Position numbers and translations under genes: made by a program. Below, in pieces: positions 23,795-50,026 of a DNA stretch of 60,534 bases. Each line of letters begins with the position of its first letter. The stretch's first letter is position 1. The DNA comes from Phoronis ovalis. Lineage: Eukaryota; Phoronida; Phoronidae. The notes beneath the pieces are model-generated. The model ran no database searches and was not told where the DNA came from. It saw nothing but the letters and a program-made list of their open reading frames with translations. The stretch lies in contig JAOXYB010080275.1 of assembly GCA_028565635.1 (NCBI GenBank), positions 3,529 through 64,062 on the forward strand, read 5' to 3'.

Positions 23795-26700
23795 TTAAAA
23801 GTTGAATCTCACTAAAACAGACACGAGTAATGTTAGAAAAAGAAGAAATTTCAATGCAACTGTTATAAAAGAGCTGTCTGCTTTTCTTTCTATCTTTGTT
23901 GTCTTCGCGAAATAATTATCATATGCCATACTGTTTGCAAGCTTAGCATCTTTCCAAGGATGAGGCCCTTTTAATCTATATTGATAAGGAAAGGCGGTGC
24001 CGAAGAAACACCTGAAGGCTAGTTTCGGGTCAATAAACAGTTGTTCCCAGAATTTTGGCTTGACGCCGACTTCTTCAGCTAGTTCATCTCGGTATGGCAA
24101 GTTCTGCACCTGAAATAGATAAATAAATAAATAAATATATGTATATATACTTTAATTTTTTTATTGGCACTTTTTACGTTTTACTTTTCAGCACCATTTA
24201 TATATAATAACTAGTCATAGTTAATGCACATCATTGATCTTTAGTTAATTGTTTCTATTTAAATATTTAATTAAATGTAAGTAAAGATTGTATTTACCTT
24301 TAACTTAAACATTCCGTAACTATTTTTGATATCTGTTTTCATCCTTTTGACATCGCGACTCATGAGCGCTTCATCTGGTAGATAGCTCTGCCCAGTAAAC
24401 ACCCGTGTTGCCCAACGAGCTTGTAATTCATAGACTGGTGGATGGGCCCCCACCGTGGCCACGCATCCGATCATGGCTAGAGTATGGTGCTGGCTATGCA
24501 CAGGCCACACGAACTTATAGAGCTCTACATCTTTCTCTTCCTCTGTAATGTAGAGGAAAACATTATTTCTCTCAAGTATCTATAGAATTATAAGTTGAAA
24601 CTAAAAATGTTGTACGATTTCAAATGTGTGCAAACTGTTACCTTTGCAAATTAAAAATTTTGATGGGAACAGACTCTTAATTTTACTGCCACTCTAATAT
24701 ATATCTTTTGAATGTGAAGATCATCAAATTTGTTTATTAATCGACATACGTAGTTCACTGATATGTATATCATTTGAAAGACATATAAATTAAAATTTAT
24801 AATACATATTATACAGTCATGTGTGTATATATACCATGTCACTTTATACAACCAGGTCCAAGTTCGATGTGTACCCGTATTTATGAACACAAATGTATAT
24901 CAAACACACATATATATAACCAAATACATATTTTAAATGTTTCAAAGGGAAAAACATTTTCTATTTTGGCCATGGAAAAAAATCATATAGAATTTTTACT
25001 AGCAATTTTCAACTTTTGTCTTGAAATTACCTTCAACAATACCCTTTTCCATAAAAGTGTAATCTAGTTTGTATCCTGTAGCAAAGATGATAGCATCCAG
25101 GTTGTCGAGCTGTGTTCCATCCTCAAATTCTGCGCCCCGTGCAGTGTACTTGACAACATATGGTTTCGGCTGTACCTTCCCTGCAAGAAAAATCTTGCTA
25201 GTTGCTGTATGACAAAAATCCCGTAAAATTCAATAACCATAACGGAATAATAACAGAAAATAGGTGGATAATAAACCCTCAAAGATGCAAATTTATCTGC
25301 TAGTTTGATGACTGATAAAAAAAACACTATATCAATATATAGGACGATTACTTGATAAAGTGTGTCCTCTCCATAGTACCTATAATATTATTAGTCGAAA
25401 AGGTTCTTCTATTTGATTTCATGGTGATTATATATGCTGTTCTTTGAAAAAGCTGCCAATATTTACAACATAGAAAAAGATAATTTTGGGAAGCACATTA
25501 TAAATAGGAAATTAACATGAATACTTTCGTTTAGGGAAGCTACGATTTGCAAACCATCATCCAGAGGTCCCCTTAGTCTTAGCAAGTAAATTATGTAATG
25601 TTTACATATTGCATATATATTACATATATATTTTTAATAGACAGCTTATGTCACGTTGCTGCCTTATTATTGATTTCAGTGTGTTAACAATCAGCACTAC
25701 ATTTTACCAGAATATAAATTTAGCTTACCGCCCATAATGCGCCATCCTATTTCATCGTTAACCATAACAGCGGAACACGTTGGGTCTCTCGGTGACAAAA
25801 GACCATATTTTTCATGGTCCATGCGTTCCGTGAGCTTTTTCTTTATGATTTTGTTCATCAACCATTCAGGGACAAGTTGATAAAGTGACCTTTTTATGAG
25901 CAAATCACGTGGCTCTCCATTACCTGCCATCCGTGGTACTACCCAAGTTCCATGACCAACGCTCATATATACCTTAATTAAAAGTTAGAGTTAAAAGCAT
26001 GCAGGTTTTACATGCAATAAAATTGAACTTGAAAATTTGTCTACTAGTACCATTACTATTCGTTTGATAATGGATTAAGAACTGAATTTTTGCGATAACT
26101 TGGAAAAAACAAAATAACCTTCAGAACAGCTATACGGCACAGATACCTAATGTGAATAAGTGCACTTAAAATTTTCCAAGTACACAGTTTCTCGCATATA
26201 TAAAAATGTTGAAGAGCTTGGATAGAAATTTAACATGGCAAAACAGCAATGTAATTCATGCATTCTCAACGTGTGAATTTAGTAATTCACCTGTGGCTTT
26301 GATCTACCTGGTGAGAAACTGTTTATAGCATAATTTTTTTTATCCATTATGAAATGCATAATAGCACTCAGCACAAGTCATTTTAGAAATCAAACGAATG
26401 CTGATGATATCGTAAAAGTATATAGCACGTAAGAAACTAAACGTCAAAAGACAGATTTAAAAATTAAAACGACGGAGAATCTTACTATAGACGCATGGTG
26501 ACTAACTTCTGCTGCAGCATCGCCAGCTGAATTAGAATTTCCTAAAGGAAAGATATTTTTTTATTAAAAAACTATTGAAATGACAGTTTACTTGTGAGTA
26601 CAGTAGAACAAAAATAAACTTTCTGTTAAAATTATGTTTACATGCTTTTTATACAATTCCTCATTTGTTAATTCTCTATCACGGAAGTCTCCTGTAAACG

Positions 26701-28951
26701 ATTTAAAATGTTCTTTATTGCCTGGATATAGAAACTTTTTGAATGTTCACCCCACTACAAAAATTATCTCATGAGCGATCTTTCAGTGCCAGAAAGTACT
26801 GACTAAAACGCCATTTTTCGAAAAATAGCCAAGGGCACCTTGTTTTCAGAAAACTCCTGTTTAAAATTAAGCGTTAAAAGTTATTTATTTCATCACATTT
26901 ATTTTTCTGAACAGACGTTCATAGCTCCACGAAATTCTCTCTCAAATAAATGCTTAATTAGAATATCAAGCAGAGGACTTAATTGTTAAGCGCCTACCTT
27001 GGAAACGAAAGAACTTGCACGAACTTTGCTGACGTGTATTCGCAAAAAATAAAGAATCAGACATTAGTTATTCTTACCAATGACAAGTACCCTCTGGTTT
27101 TTGAACTCATCAGAGTACCTAAACTCTTGGCTGTGAATCTTCCTTCCCTGAAAGTTATCCAGGCCTGGTGTATCAGGTATGTATCCCTTTCTGAAAACTC
27201 CAGTTGCCACCATGACGAACGGAAACGTAAATGTCTCAATAATGCCATCCTGATGTCGCTTTACATGTATTACCCAATTACCTGTGGCGTCGTGGTCGTC
27301 GGCCTTTTCTAATCTGACAATTTCGGAATTAAACTTTATGTATTTCATTAAGTCGAAGTGCTCGACGTAGTCATGGATGTATTTGTTGAATAAAGTATGT
27401 GGCAAATATGGAGGATATTCTTTTGGAAATGGAAAATCACTGAACGCCAATAATTCTTTGCTGGAATTGGTGATCAATGATGGATATATGGTTGCACCCT
27501 GATTCGGACGTGTCTTGTCTGTGTAGTACCAAGAACCACCTACCAGTATGCAAACAATGAATTACTAAAAGTAATTTTTGTGTGTAAATTAAAACGTATC
27601 CCACTCTCCTGTTCCACCCTGATAATCGTGTGGTATTTTAACGATTTAGCGGAAAAAATGTTGAACTCTTTTTATTGGCATAATTGAGTGACCACTAACA
27701 GCATTCCAGATTTCAAAATGTTATGTGTTTTTTGAAAAAAAAAACACGTTATAAATCATAGTTTGACGTACTCCAGGGGCTATCACCCGAAACCCAATCC
27801 GAATGTTCACTAAAATTTAATCAGTTTGTTGTTATGACACACCCGATTTATCCATCAAGTTTCGTCCAAATCTGCACATAACTTTTTAAAATATCCTTTC
27901 ATTACAATCTAACAAACAAACAAACACAATCTTCGCACCACAACCTGGTGGCGGAGGCAATACTTAAAGAGTCGTAATAAGATGAGCATTGTAAGTCAAG
28001 AATTAAATATACATGGAGCTTGTAGCAAGTTCGAATGCTACTATTATCGGCAGGGAGAATTACAATGGTGATTTGCAAGCAAGAAGTTTCCTGAACAATG
28101 GTATATTCAAACATTCTGAAATTTGGAGTCCTCTTAAGGTTTATAAATATCACTCTAGTTGATAAAAAGTTAACATTTTCCCCACTTATTACGCAAAATA
28201 GCATAAAATTACCATTTTCAGGGTGGCACCAGGGATGGCATAGGAATTTTAATAGGTTAATGAAAACAGGTTTTATTAATGACTAAATACTCATGCTGTT
28301 ATACAAAATAGGCCAGTACAGAAACATAAATAAATTTCGTAAAATGTGAATACAGTTCATTAACTTTCTATTTATACTTTCAGCTTTTAGCGCATTGGTG
28401 TTATGATATAAAAGCATATTTACTTTGCTGAAAGAAGCAAATGAAAAGAACACAAAATAAGTGTATCTGAACTTTGTTAATAGTGCGTAATACTCTATAG
28501 GTACCACAGAAGATTTGTAAAAGAAATATTTTAGAATACAAATTAAGACATAATTTCTAATACTTAGAGAATGGGTTGCATGGATTGATACTGTAACTAT
28601 ATAATTATATTTTTATACTTTCCCAATATTATATACAAGTCATAAACCGAGGATATATAAAAATATGCTGTAGTAACTGTATCCCGGATCTGTATGGTAA
28701 TGTTCATATCCCGGACTTGGAAAATACAGTATCCTTATTTTAGTAGTTCTACAACAAAACAATTTTGTTAATGCGGCGCTAGGATATATAAAACTGACAA
28801 TAAGCAAAATAGTTAATGGCGTCATACCTATTTGATCATGTTGTTCGAAGCAAACAGGTTCAAGCCCCTCCTCCAAACACTGTTTGATTGACACAATGCC
28901 GCTTATACCTGCACCCAGAATAGCCACCTGTTTCTTGTTCATTACTGTCAT
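23795..28951 (-). CDS. Flavin-containing monooxygenase (FMO family), complete
   Basis: Seven coding exons: 28828-28951, 27078-27539, 26486-26541, 25729-25972, 25031-25180, 24298-24542 and 23795-24109. They join in frame to 531 aa, the usual animal FMO length. FAD-binding GAGISG is at residues 13-18. The FMO signature [11 protein letters not shown] is at 171-181. NADPH-binding GNSNSA (GxSxxA) is at 196-201. An ATG motif (VATGVF) lies before the signature and FATGY is in the fifth exon. ELQARW in the sixth exon and a hydrophobic C-terminal tail ([13 protein letters not shown]) fit an enzyme anchored to the endoplasmic reticulum. The family adds oxygen from O2, using NADPH, to soft nucleophiles (N, S), and some members do Baeyer-Villiger oxidation of ketones. 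The start at 28949-28951 follows an acceptor-like TTGTAG|G, so a 5' UTR exon lies upstream; the second Met, three codons on, is also possible. Head-to-head with the ABC transporter gene. Confidence 0.93.
24117..24149. repeat. TAAA/TATA microsatellite in an FMO intron
   Basis: (TAAA)n followed by (TATA/TGTATA)n in the last FMO intron, just upstream of the last exon's acceptor on the minus strand. Confidence 0.7.
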
Positions 28952-29170
28952 CCTACAAGCCAAATAAAGGCAAAAATTTGTTCCATACTTGAACACCGCG
29001 CTGTATATATTAGAAGGTGAGTACCTAATTCTATTCTTAAAAAGTAAACTTTTATTTAAAAAAATAGAACAATAACCAGTTCAGCTTACTCTCACTGGGA
29101 CTTCACTCCGGTATCACTCGGATATATACAACTCTTAGAGTTTTATATATCATTAACTCTTTCCTGTTCA

Positions 29171-29332
29171 GCGTCTTTCGAAGGAACAAAACCATGAAAC
29201 TTCTCATACAGCAATGCCTGATGGTCTTAGTTGTTATTACAAGTGAAGAATGTATAAATATTTCTCAACTGTAGTTGTTCTTGTGGCACATTTGTTGAAT
29301 TTTAACGAATATGAACTTATTAAATACTAAGC
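29171..29332 (+). repeat. Direct repeat, copy A (near FMO 5' end)
   Basis: Shares with copy B the ordered blocks GTCTTT, ATGAAA, CATACAGCA, TGATGGTC, TTGTTATTA, AAATATTTCT, TTGAATTTTAAC and AAATACTAAGC over about 150 bp. Small indels and substitutions separate the two. It lies just upstream of the FMO coding start. It has no open frame; it may be a dispersed element or a duplicated regulatory segment. Confidence 0.7.
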
Positions 29333-31132
29333 TACCGTGTCGACATTAATTTTTAATCACCTGACTTCGGTGACTTGTTTTCACGTGTGAATTTGTACTT
29401 TATTCACTTGATAATAGTAACAAACTAAGAACATTAGATCGTAATATTGCTGTATGAAAAATTTCATCGTACGAATGAATTTTTTTTAATTTCGAAAGAC
29501 GATAGTGGTACTTGTATTTCCTCTACGATCGAAATCATAAATCGGTAAATGTTTTTGAGTGTACATAGCATCCCAGTTAAATCACGCGTTTTTGGGGTTT
29601 ATCAAATGTTGTAAGTTAGATCTTCGTAACAACTTCGATATTTACTACGTTTCCTATGCACAAAATATCGATAACACATCGCTAGGATATCCAGGTAGGA
29701 TATATACATTGATAATGGTAATTTTCTGAAGCCTGTATAGGCACATAACTTTAATTTCTCCTTGTCATTTAATATGGTGCGCGAAGGCTACTTACATGTA
29801 TCAGCTCGAGAAATAATCACAGCCAGTAGAACACGCATAACATGGACGAATGCACTTAAAATAAAATGCTAAAACACCTCAAAAACTGTCAATCACACTG
29901 GAAGGGCGGTCCCTTAAACCTATCAGCTACGTATTTGTATGATGTTACATGCACCTTTCTGATTGACATTAATATAGGATGCATAACATTGACCAGCGAA
30001 TTTTGCACTACGCCTGCGCATTTGCATTGGCTGCAACAAAGGAACAGTTTACCTGTTTACAATTACAAAACTGCACCAGTATACGACTACCCTTAATTCG
30101 GTCACTTGTTTATAACAAAAGCTTAAGAAATTTCAAAGAAAACCAGTTTATATGTAGTATTATGTTTTATTTATTTATATTATTATTATAACCTGGACAC
30201 TCCCGCCGCGACCAATCATATCGTTAGTTGTATTCTTCTTCATGTACATACCAATTTTAAAAATGATAATAAAATAATACTTGTCGCTCTCTTTGTAAAC
30301 TTACGGGTATGTTGCATAGGTACACTGAGACTTCGTTTGCATATAACATATATTATTAGTATTTTTTATATATAGAAGGCTTCATACAAACTAGAAGATA
30401 CGATGCAATTAGGCCATGGCCACTTACTGGTGAATTTGCAATTATCATGCTCCTCAGCTATGACGCAGTTTAATCACAGGGCTCCATCCCGGAATCTATG
30501 TAGATCTATTAGGATAGTTCCGTTGAAAGGATATTATGCAACATGCTTGGTATCTTACAAAAGCAAACAAATACATGTAGTACAATCATGTAGTTTAATA
30601 CCTGTATATTGCCTACTGGACGCGCCACTCGGAACCTTCCCATTTCAGTTCAGCATTCCAGGTCGGGAATATATGGGACACAATTTTCTCCTTCCCGGTA
30701 TAATTATGGGTATAGCAGTTGTTTTCATGTTTCGGATGTAAATTTGGGTTATGATTTATTGGCCAGTCCATAAAATCGAATAGTAAAGCAAACCTTCGAT
30801 TTCAGTTAATATAATTTTCTGCGATCACTCGTCAACAATTGACCTCAATTCACATCGAATTTACTCCAGGTATAAATATGGTATATTATTTTTTGGTTTT
30901 AGCATAAATATGGATCTATTTTTTAATATTATTTAGGTATAAACATAGTAAGGGTTTTAGGGGTTGGTGGCCCCCACCAAAGTCATAACCAAGTATATAC
31001 CCCCCTGGGCACGATGAGCTAAGTCAGTTAGAAATATATAACATATTACGTATGGTTAAATTTAGTTCTAATAATAGGCCCAACTATCTGAAGTATTGAG
31101 CCTAACGTACTGATTATCCTATTAAAAAACTA

Positions 31133-31280
31133 TCGTCTTTAGAAATTAACAAAAAAACACGATGAAAATGTTCATACAGCAGTGTTCTGATGGTCGTAGT
31201 TTGTTATTATCAAGTGGAAAATATGTAAATATTTCTTGTGACACAATTTTTATTGAATTTTAACTCAATAAATACTAAGC
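31133..31280 (+). repeat. Direct repeat, copy B (near ABC transporter 5' end)
   Basis: The second copy, about 1.96 kb from copy A and in the same orientation, ends about 95 bp before the ABC transporter ATG. Its position next to one of the two divergent promoters is the only hint of function. Confidence 0.7.
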
Positions 31281-31375
31281 GACAGTAATGGCGTCTCCCG
31301 AGCGTTACGATTGATTAAATCGTTTGAACGGTTTGTACGCTTTGTCTTTGTGTAGTTCATTCTGGGTCTTCGACT

Positions 31376-44091
<12,716 letters not shown>

Positions 44092-46295
44092 AAATAATTA
44101 GTGCTGATAAAATATGAATTCAATACTCAATGAAAGTGCAAAGAAAACATAAGAATTGTTCCTGATTTGTAAAAATATATTCTTCAAGTTATAAAACCAT
44201 CTTTATGTCTTTTAATGTAAATCAAAATTTATTTCCAGTATTTTTCAAAAATGTTATTATCTTTTTATAAATTGCTTCTTTAAATATAAATTGCTTCATT
44301 ATTTCTTCCTAACATGATAAAGATATTTATGTCTGTAATCGAACATTTTCGGGCTGCAAACTCTTTTATCGTACCCAAATGGCTGTTTTTCGGTTAACTC
44401 AGGAACGTATGTCAGCTTTCCAACATTTCCATTCTTATATGCAGAAAGTAGGAATTACAGGTGGTAAATTCTGGTGACGAGCCACACCATAGATTGTTGC
44501 ATATTAAAATATCAAATTTCTCAGACGTACCCAAAAGTGAGCTGTTATATAAGGTCGTTCTTTTGAAAACTTAGTAAAATTTAAAAAAATGGTTCGTGAC
44601 CGCTACGATTATGAAATAAAATTACTAATACGTAAACTACACAATATGACAAATACATATATGTGCGCTTAATAATTATAGACTGTATTGTAAACAGATT
44701 TGTTTTATATCCAGTCATTCAGTCTACTGAAAGTTTTGTTACACAGCTGGCTACATTTTTTGGGTACAGCATAAAAATTGCTACCAATTAATAATTTGAT
44801 AATTACCAATGTGACATTGTTATCGAAAACAATGTTACTAATCAGTTTTTATCAGCAAAAATGTAGAGATAAGTTAAATTTTGATACAGGATAAAAACGT
44901 TTGGTCAATCATTTTAGCTGTGTATATATTTCTGTTTCTGCAATGCTTATATTCATAAAGATTATTGATAAGTATCTATTTGTTATTATACACATGTTAT
45001 TCTCATGGGATTATTCTTCGCTAGATCTTTGCTTATAACGATTTTACACTACAGGAGTAGTCCCTGTGTCAGTGGTAAAGTTGGCTCTGGATTATTCAAA
45101 TGCAGAAAGAAGTATAAGCCTGTAATAATGAAACAGCTGAGGTGCATTATACATGTATGTGTATGTTACACCTAGGAAACCACGCTTGCTCAGTCTATTT
45201 AAACACATCAGCTAATCTATAACATGCGTTATACACATTATACATACAGCTTTGTTTATACTTATTAGTTGTGCAAAACCATAATAAATCAATAAAACAG
45301 CTGACATTGAAACTTTACGTGTCTTCTTCAATTTATTATCTCTAAATGTTACTTCGAGACAAAATTCATGGTCAAAATTCATGTTGACCCACTCCGGAAA
45401 ATGGTTGTGTGCAAATGGCACAAACCATATTGAAACATCATATCTATAAAAATAATTATAGTGCTGATATAATATGAATTCAATACTCAATGAAAGTGAA
45501 GAAACCCAACACATGTGGGCGGGTGGTAGTATAATTTCTTCTAGTACAATGTATCAAAACTTTAATTTTAGCACTTCTTGTAGAAGTTTACAAATAACTG
45601 TAGGTAAAGTATATAAAATGCATAAACTTACATTTCAAATTGTCTGTCTGTGATAAAAAGTATTCGTTGTCTTACTACGTAAAATACGAAAACAACACAC
45701 AAATAAAATACAGAGTTGTTGTTTAGTTGTTGGGTATAGTGCGGGCAAATAAACGAACTAGATCAAATTGCACTTTATTAGTGCATTTGTATGTTCCATC
45801 CGGGTAACTTCGGTGAAATAGTTGTATACTTCGGTGTTTGTTTCGACTACGGAATGTAGTTATCGCACTGTGAGCCAAGGTGTTTAAGCACAATTCCTAG
45901 CTCTTCTTTTTCAAATTACATTTTGATACACCTATAGGTATCAATGTAGCAAGAATTAATAAAAAATACGTGATCGTGAATGAATAAGTAAAGCAAACAC
46001 AGTTACAAGGTAAATTGCTGTATTACATGGAAAAATATGCAAAAATATATCTAAACTGCAAATAACTGAATTGTGCTGTTATTTAGTTGTGATGTGTAAT
46101 ACTGAATATTTCAGAACTAAATGATATCCAAAAAAAATATGTACAAACCAAAAGATGTCCAAAAATATTCCAAACCTTCACAAATTATATACCGTGCAAA
46201 AAGAATAAAGTGCCATAATTATACTAAGTACACAATTAAGTTTCCCATCCTCTTCAATGGTGTGTTGCTATATATTTGCTCATTGAAATCGTGTG
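44092..46295. other. Intergenic region between convergent ABC transporter and glucuronyltransferase genes
   Basis: Convergent 3' ends, AT-rich. It should hold the 3' UTRs of both genes; AATAAA at 44615-44620 is one candidate signal for the ABC transporter but lies 525 bp past its stop. A partial copy of the ABC transporter 3' end lies at 45420-45498. No other gene seen. Confidence 0.55.
45420..45498 (+). pseudogene. Copy of the ABC transporter stop-codon/3' UTR segment
   Basis: Matches 44062-44138 with only a 2-bp insertion and one substitution. It contains the last coding codons (TNHIETSYL and the TAA) and about 47 bp of 3' UTR. The match stops sharply on both sides. It is a recent short duplication 1.36 kb downstream of the original. 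Confidence 0.9.
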
Positions 46296-48739
46296 CTAAA
46301 CTTCCAAACTGAGATCTACCTTGAGATCTATCAGCTGCTTTAATTTTACCAGATCTTCCTCACTGATTATTTCGTGTTTCTCAGTCTTTGTATGCCATAC
46401 CAATATCTGCAAAATTGATTTGGACAATACATAGTTTATCACAAAATAGTCAGCACCCATGTGTGCATGCGTGTGCGTGTGTGTGATTTGTTTGAGAATG
46501 TCACGCTGGGCAACTTCCATTATTCAGCATGGGAATAGCAATACCCATTTTTTTCTATTTCATTATACAGTTTTGTAAAAAAGTATGCGCCAGTCGATTT
46601 AGATATTCTAACTAGCTTTCACATTGTTCTACATTTATATCGCAAAGAAGAAAAAAACAAAATATATATATTATCCTTAGAAATAGGACCGAACTGCAGA
46701 TTGCAGAATTAAAAATGTAAATAAGCATGTGTTAGAAATACTTCAATTAAATATGAATTTTTAGGCAGCCGGATAGTTTTTAAATAATGATACGTGAGTC
46801 GCCATAAACGTTAACAGTAACACATATTTCGGTTTTATACACGAGTCTGAGAATTAATCCAACAATAATCGCTTACAATTGGTAGGAACGTTTAGTTAAC
46901 ACAATTCAAGCTGAACAAATTAAATTGTTTTTGAAACACAGTTTAATTTTCTAACAGTTTTTTAATTGTGCCAAATATAGAGATTGTACGTGTATATCAT
47001 GCAATTCTAGACACACATATAGAGCGATAATGTAATGAAGGAGAATTTCAGATTAACTGCGTTTTAGTTTTGCGGTTTCTGTGTCTCACCTTGTCACAAG
47101 CCTTTGGTTCCAGTTCGCCCATGGTAACAAGTTGACTCAAGAATGAAGATTCTAAATAACCGTTTTGAATATCAATGTCAAACTGAACTTCGGGATTTTC
47201 TAGAATTAGTTTTACATTTACCGCAAAACCTGCCATGTCCAGTGCAAATTGTCTCTGACGTGCCCAGAGAATAAACCAACCTGTTACCTGGAAAATATCA
47301 CATTGTTATAATTATATAGTGATGATATATTATTACAAAAGGCATCAACATGGAAGTGCATGATTGTAGTTTTATTCATCCCAACTCCTTTGTATTTCGT
47401 AACGGATCAAGAATGATATCCTTAGAATAACTTCAGTGGACATATACTAACGTGACAACACAATTTATCGCAGTGCTGAAAATCTGGAGACGATATATAC
47501 ACGGAGTAGATTTAGTACTTATTCTGGTTAAAATATTAAATCTAACTGATGAGAAAACAGTTTCGCCGTGTGAAATTCCCACAAAGCCTTTGACGGTTTA
47601 TTTTGGAGACATGTTTTAATACATATTTACCTTTCCACTTTGACATATTGGACTTCCATATTTAAGCCCATAAACAAAGCCGACAGGCCATACTGATACC
47701 TTCTGAGTATACCGCATCTGAAATGATGCAGTAAACAGTAACTTAGTAAGAAATTTAAATTGTAACACAGCATTCTACTTTAAATTTAATAGCTACAGTT
47801 TAATATACAAATACTGATCGAGTACTTATTTAACTGAACTATATGGAGAAATAGTGCGATATTTGGTTATAATTCGCTGTAGTGTACAGTTATCCGAATA
47901 CTAACTGTACATTTAATATCATGTTAAATTATCTCGAAAATCAAAAGCCATAAAGAAATACGTTATCATTTTAAAATCAATAAATCTCGTCAGTAAAACT
48001 TTTGTTTAAAATCCATAATCAATTGGAGATTTTGAAAGTACAAAAAGAAATACCTCCTGAAATAATTGTAGATCATAAGTATTATCATCATCTGCAAAAT
48101 AGAGGACTCCTTGATCTCTTCGATAATTAAAATTATTTCTTATCCAATTTAAAGCTAAATTTCTTTGCAATCTTCCTCTGTGATGTGATATTTCAATATC
48201 ATGTATCGGGGTAGTAATGTTTAAATGAGTATAATGTAAATTTGATTTCTTTAAAAAATGCGTCACTAGTTCAGTTTTATAATTAGAATCTTCAACAACA
48301 ATCCAGCGTAATTTTGGCACATGTAGCAATGTTTGAGACAGTCTCGTCAGTTCGGCTTTTTGTTCTAATCTTGCATAAGTGGGAGTTATGCAATAGATAG
48401 TTGGTAAATTTAGCAATGTTTGAGTCAATGTGGTGAGTTCATTTTTTCCCTTTGTGCTTGCGTACCTTGAAGCTGGAAGTTTAACATTTGAGCTGCAATC
48501 TGAAAAAATGTAACCGGAATTATCAACCCAACAGCAGGATGTAAGAAACGATATTTCTACACATTTTAAAATTTAAATTTGGTCTGACACCAGAATAATT
48601 TATATCAATTGCAATAAGAAAGAGCGCAAGCTAACCCAACGCAGAACTTACTTTGCATCAGAATGATTCCAACTACAGTCAGACTGAATAATAATCCATA
48701 TATCACAATACTATTCCGAAGCCGCTGAAAAGATAACAT
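46296..48739 (-). CDS. Beta-1,3-glucuronyltransferase (GT43), type II membrane protein, complete
   Basis: Five exons: 48652-48739, 48054-48499, 47631-47717, 47090-47287 and 46296-46406. They join in frame to 309 aa, slightly shorter than the roughly 330 aa of animal B3GAT enzymes. The ATG at 48737-48739 has an in-frame TAA three codons upstream. A short cytosolic basic stretch (QRLRN) and a membrane segment at about 11-28 give a type II Golgi topology. The GT43 landmarks are all present: PTYARLEQ, HRGRLQRNLAL (136-146), the metal/UDP-binding DDD (166-168, in FADDDN), DMAGFAVN, and GYLESS with Glu252 aligned to the catalytic base. The C-terminal VWHTKTEK is also present. The family moves glucuronic acid from UDP-GlcA to galactose in the proteoglycan linker or in HNK-1-type glycans. 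I cannot say which acceptor. The stem contains a short internal duplication. Confidence 0.93.
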
Positions 48740-50026
48740 TTCTGTTTAGTGTTAAGGAATTAACATCATCTTGCAGATAAGTTTCCTTGCTGAGCCAACA
48801 AGTTAAATAATTGACAATAAAATTTATTTTATGATATAAACTACCATTTATGGATGTCATTTTAAAAATTAATTTCGCTAGCTGTAATACTGTTTCCTTG
48901 TCCCCATCATCTAACAAAACTGATTGTACTGTAAATGAAGATATTAATACTACAAAATATGTGTGAAACAGGTCGGACAGAGCTATTATAATATTAATGT
49001 ACAATAAGAGATAAAGTATCACAATGGTCAAGTTTTCAAGCATCTAACAAAAGCCAATTGAAAAGCAATGACCTGAAACTTATCTGGTTATAACTGCACT
49101 AGGTAATTATTAGTTGAAACATTTTATGGTATAGGCTTTACTGTTAATATTATTTTTACAAAGCTTTCGCAGATTTATGAATTCTTACCATTTACGAAGT
49201 TCGTACACAAGAAATAAAAATCTTCTTCGTACTACAATTTCACAAAGTCGTTCATAAATTGTCTTGTGTACATGTATGACCTTTCGTACGAAGATCCGTA
49301 CCCTGCAAGCATGTAACTCTTCTTTCTTTGAAGATCAAAACATATTTATTGAGCACGTGGGGGCCAGTAATTCAAAGTACTCTTTTAAAATTTTATAAGA
49401 TAACGTAAGAACAGTTATCGATGGCACAAGGAAGACGCTGTTCCAGTAAACAATCCCATAATGCGTTACGTTTTTGTTACTTACATTTATTGCTCCATAC
49501 ATAGTTGAGGCTATTATTAATAACAAATCGGAAAAACATCCCCGAGCTAGTCTGTTCCTTATACTAGTCTGGCTGGTAAACCGTAAATGTGTCATTACCT
49601 GGCAAGGGGAACAGAGCTGACTTTTTAAAGCAACACCGTAAAATGATTCATTAACCGCAGGAAAAGCCTCTTTTGAAATTTCAGCTGGCAGCTGAAACTA
49701 TTATCACGCGGCCTGGTTTCGAGTGACTTGCAGAGTTTCTAGTTGTGGGGAATTAGCTTAATCATTATGTGTTATAGCTAGCTGTAATTTTGCAGCAAAA
49801 TAAAATCGAAAGTGTTGCAATTTCTATTGTGAATAGTTTCGCAGCATTTTTCCGTTATCGCCATAGGTCCTTGATTTCCTCATTTTACTGCCCTAGCGGT
49901 GCCACCATGTGGTAGTCCAAAAAAGAGTACCAGCTGAGGTGCCCAGACTAGGTAACTACGCCCGAATGTGTTCATAAATACGCATGAATATATAAAACAA
50001 GGTGATGATGTATGAATCTAAATATT

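Larger units (their letters stand above)
28952..31375. other. Divergent intergenic region between FMO and ABC transporter
   Basis: About 2.4 kb between two divergent start codons, so both promoters should be here. It holds a duplicated segment (29171-29332 and 31133-31280). A T-rich acceptor-like TTTGTGTAG at about 31345-31353 lies before the ABC transporter start and suggests a 5' UTR intron. The open frame at 30403-30741 (+) shows no domain, and I do not call it a gene. Confidence 0.5.

Noticed and set aside
30403-30741. 112-codon open frame between FMO and the ABC transporter
   Set aside because: No recognisable domain, no splice context, and it lies in the expected promoter region; not called.
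45212-45514. 100-codon minus-strand open frame
   Set aside because: Part of it is the reverse complement of the duplicated ABC transporter 3' segment; no protein motif.
49155-49305. Second copy of the MITE at 15961
   Set aside because: Shares TACGAAG and ACAAAGCTTT words and some dyad symmetry, but the ends do not align well enough to call.
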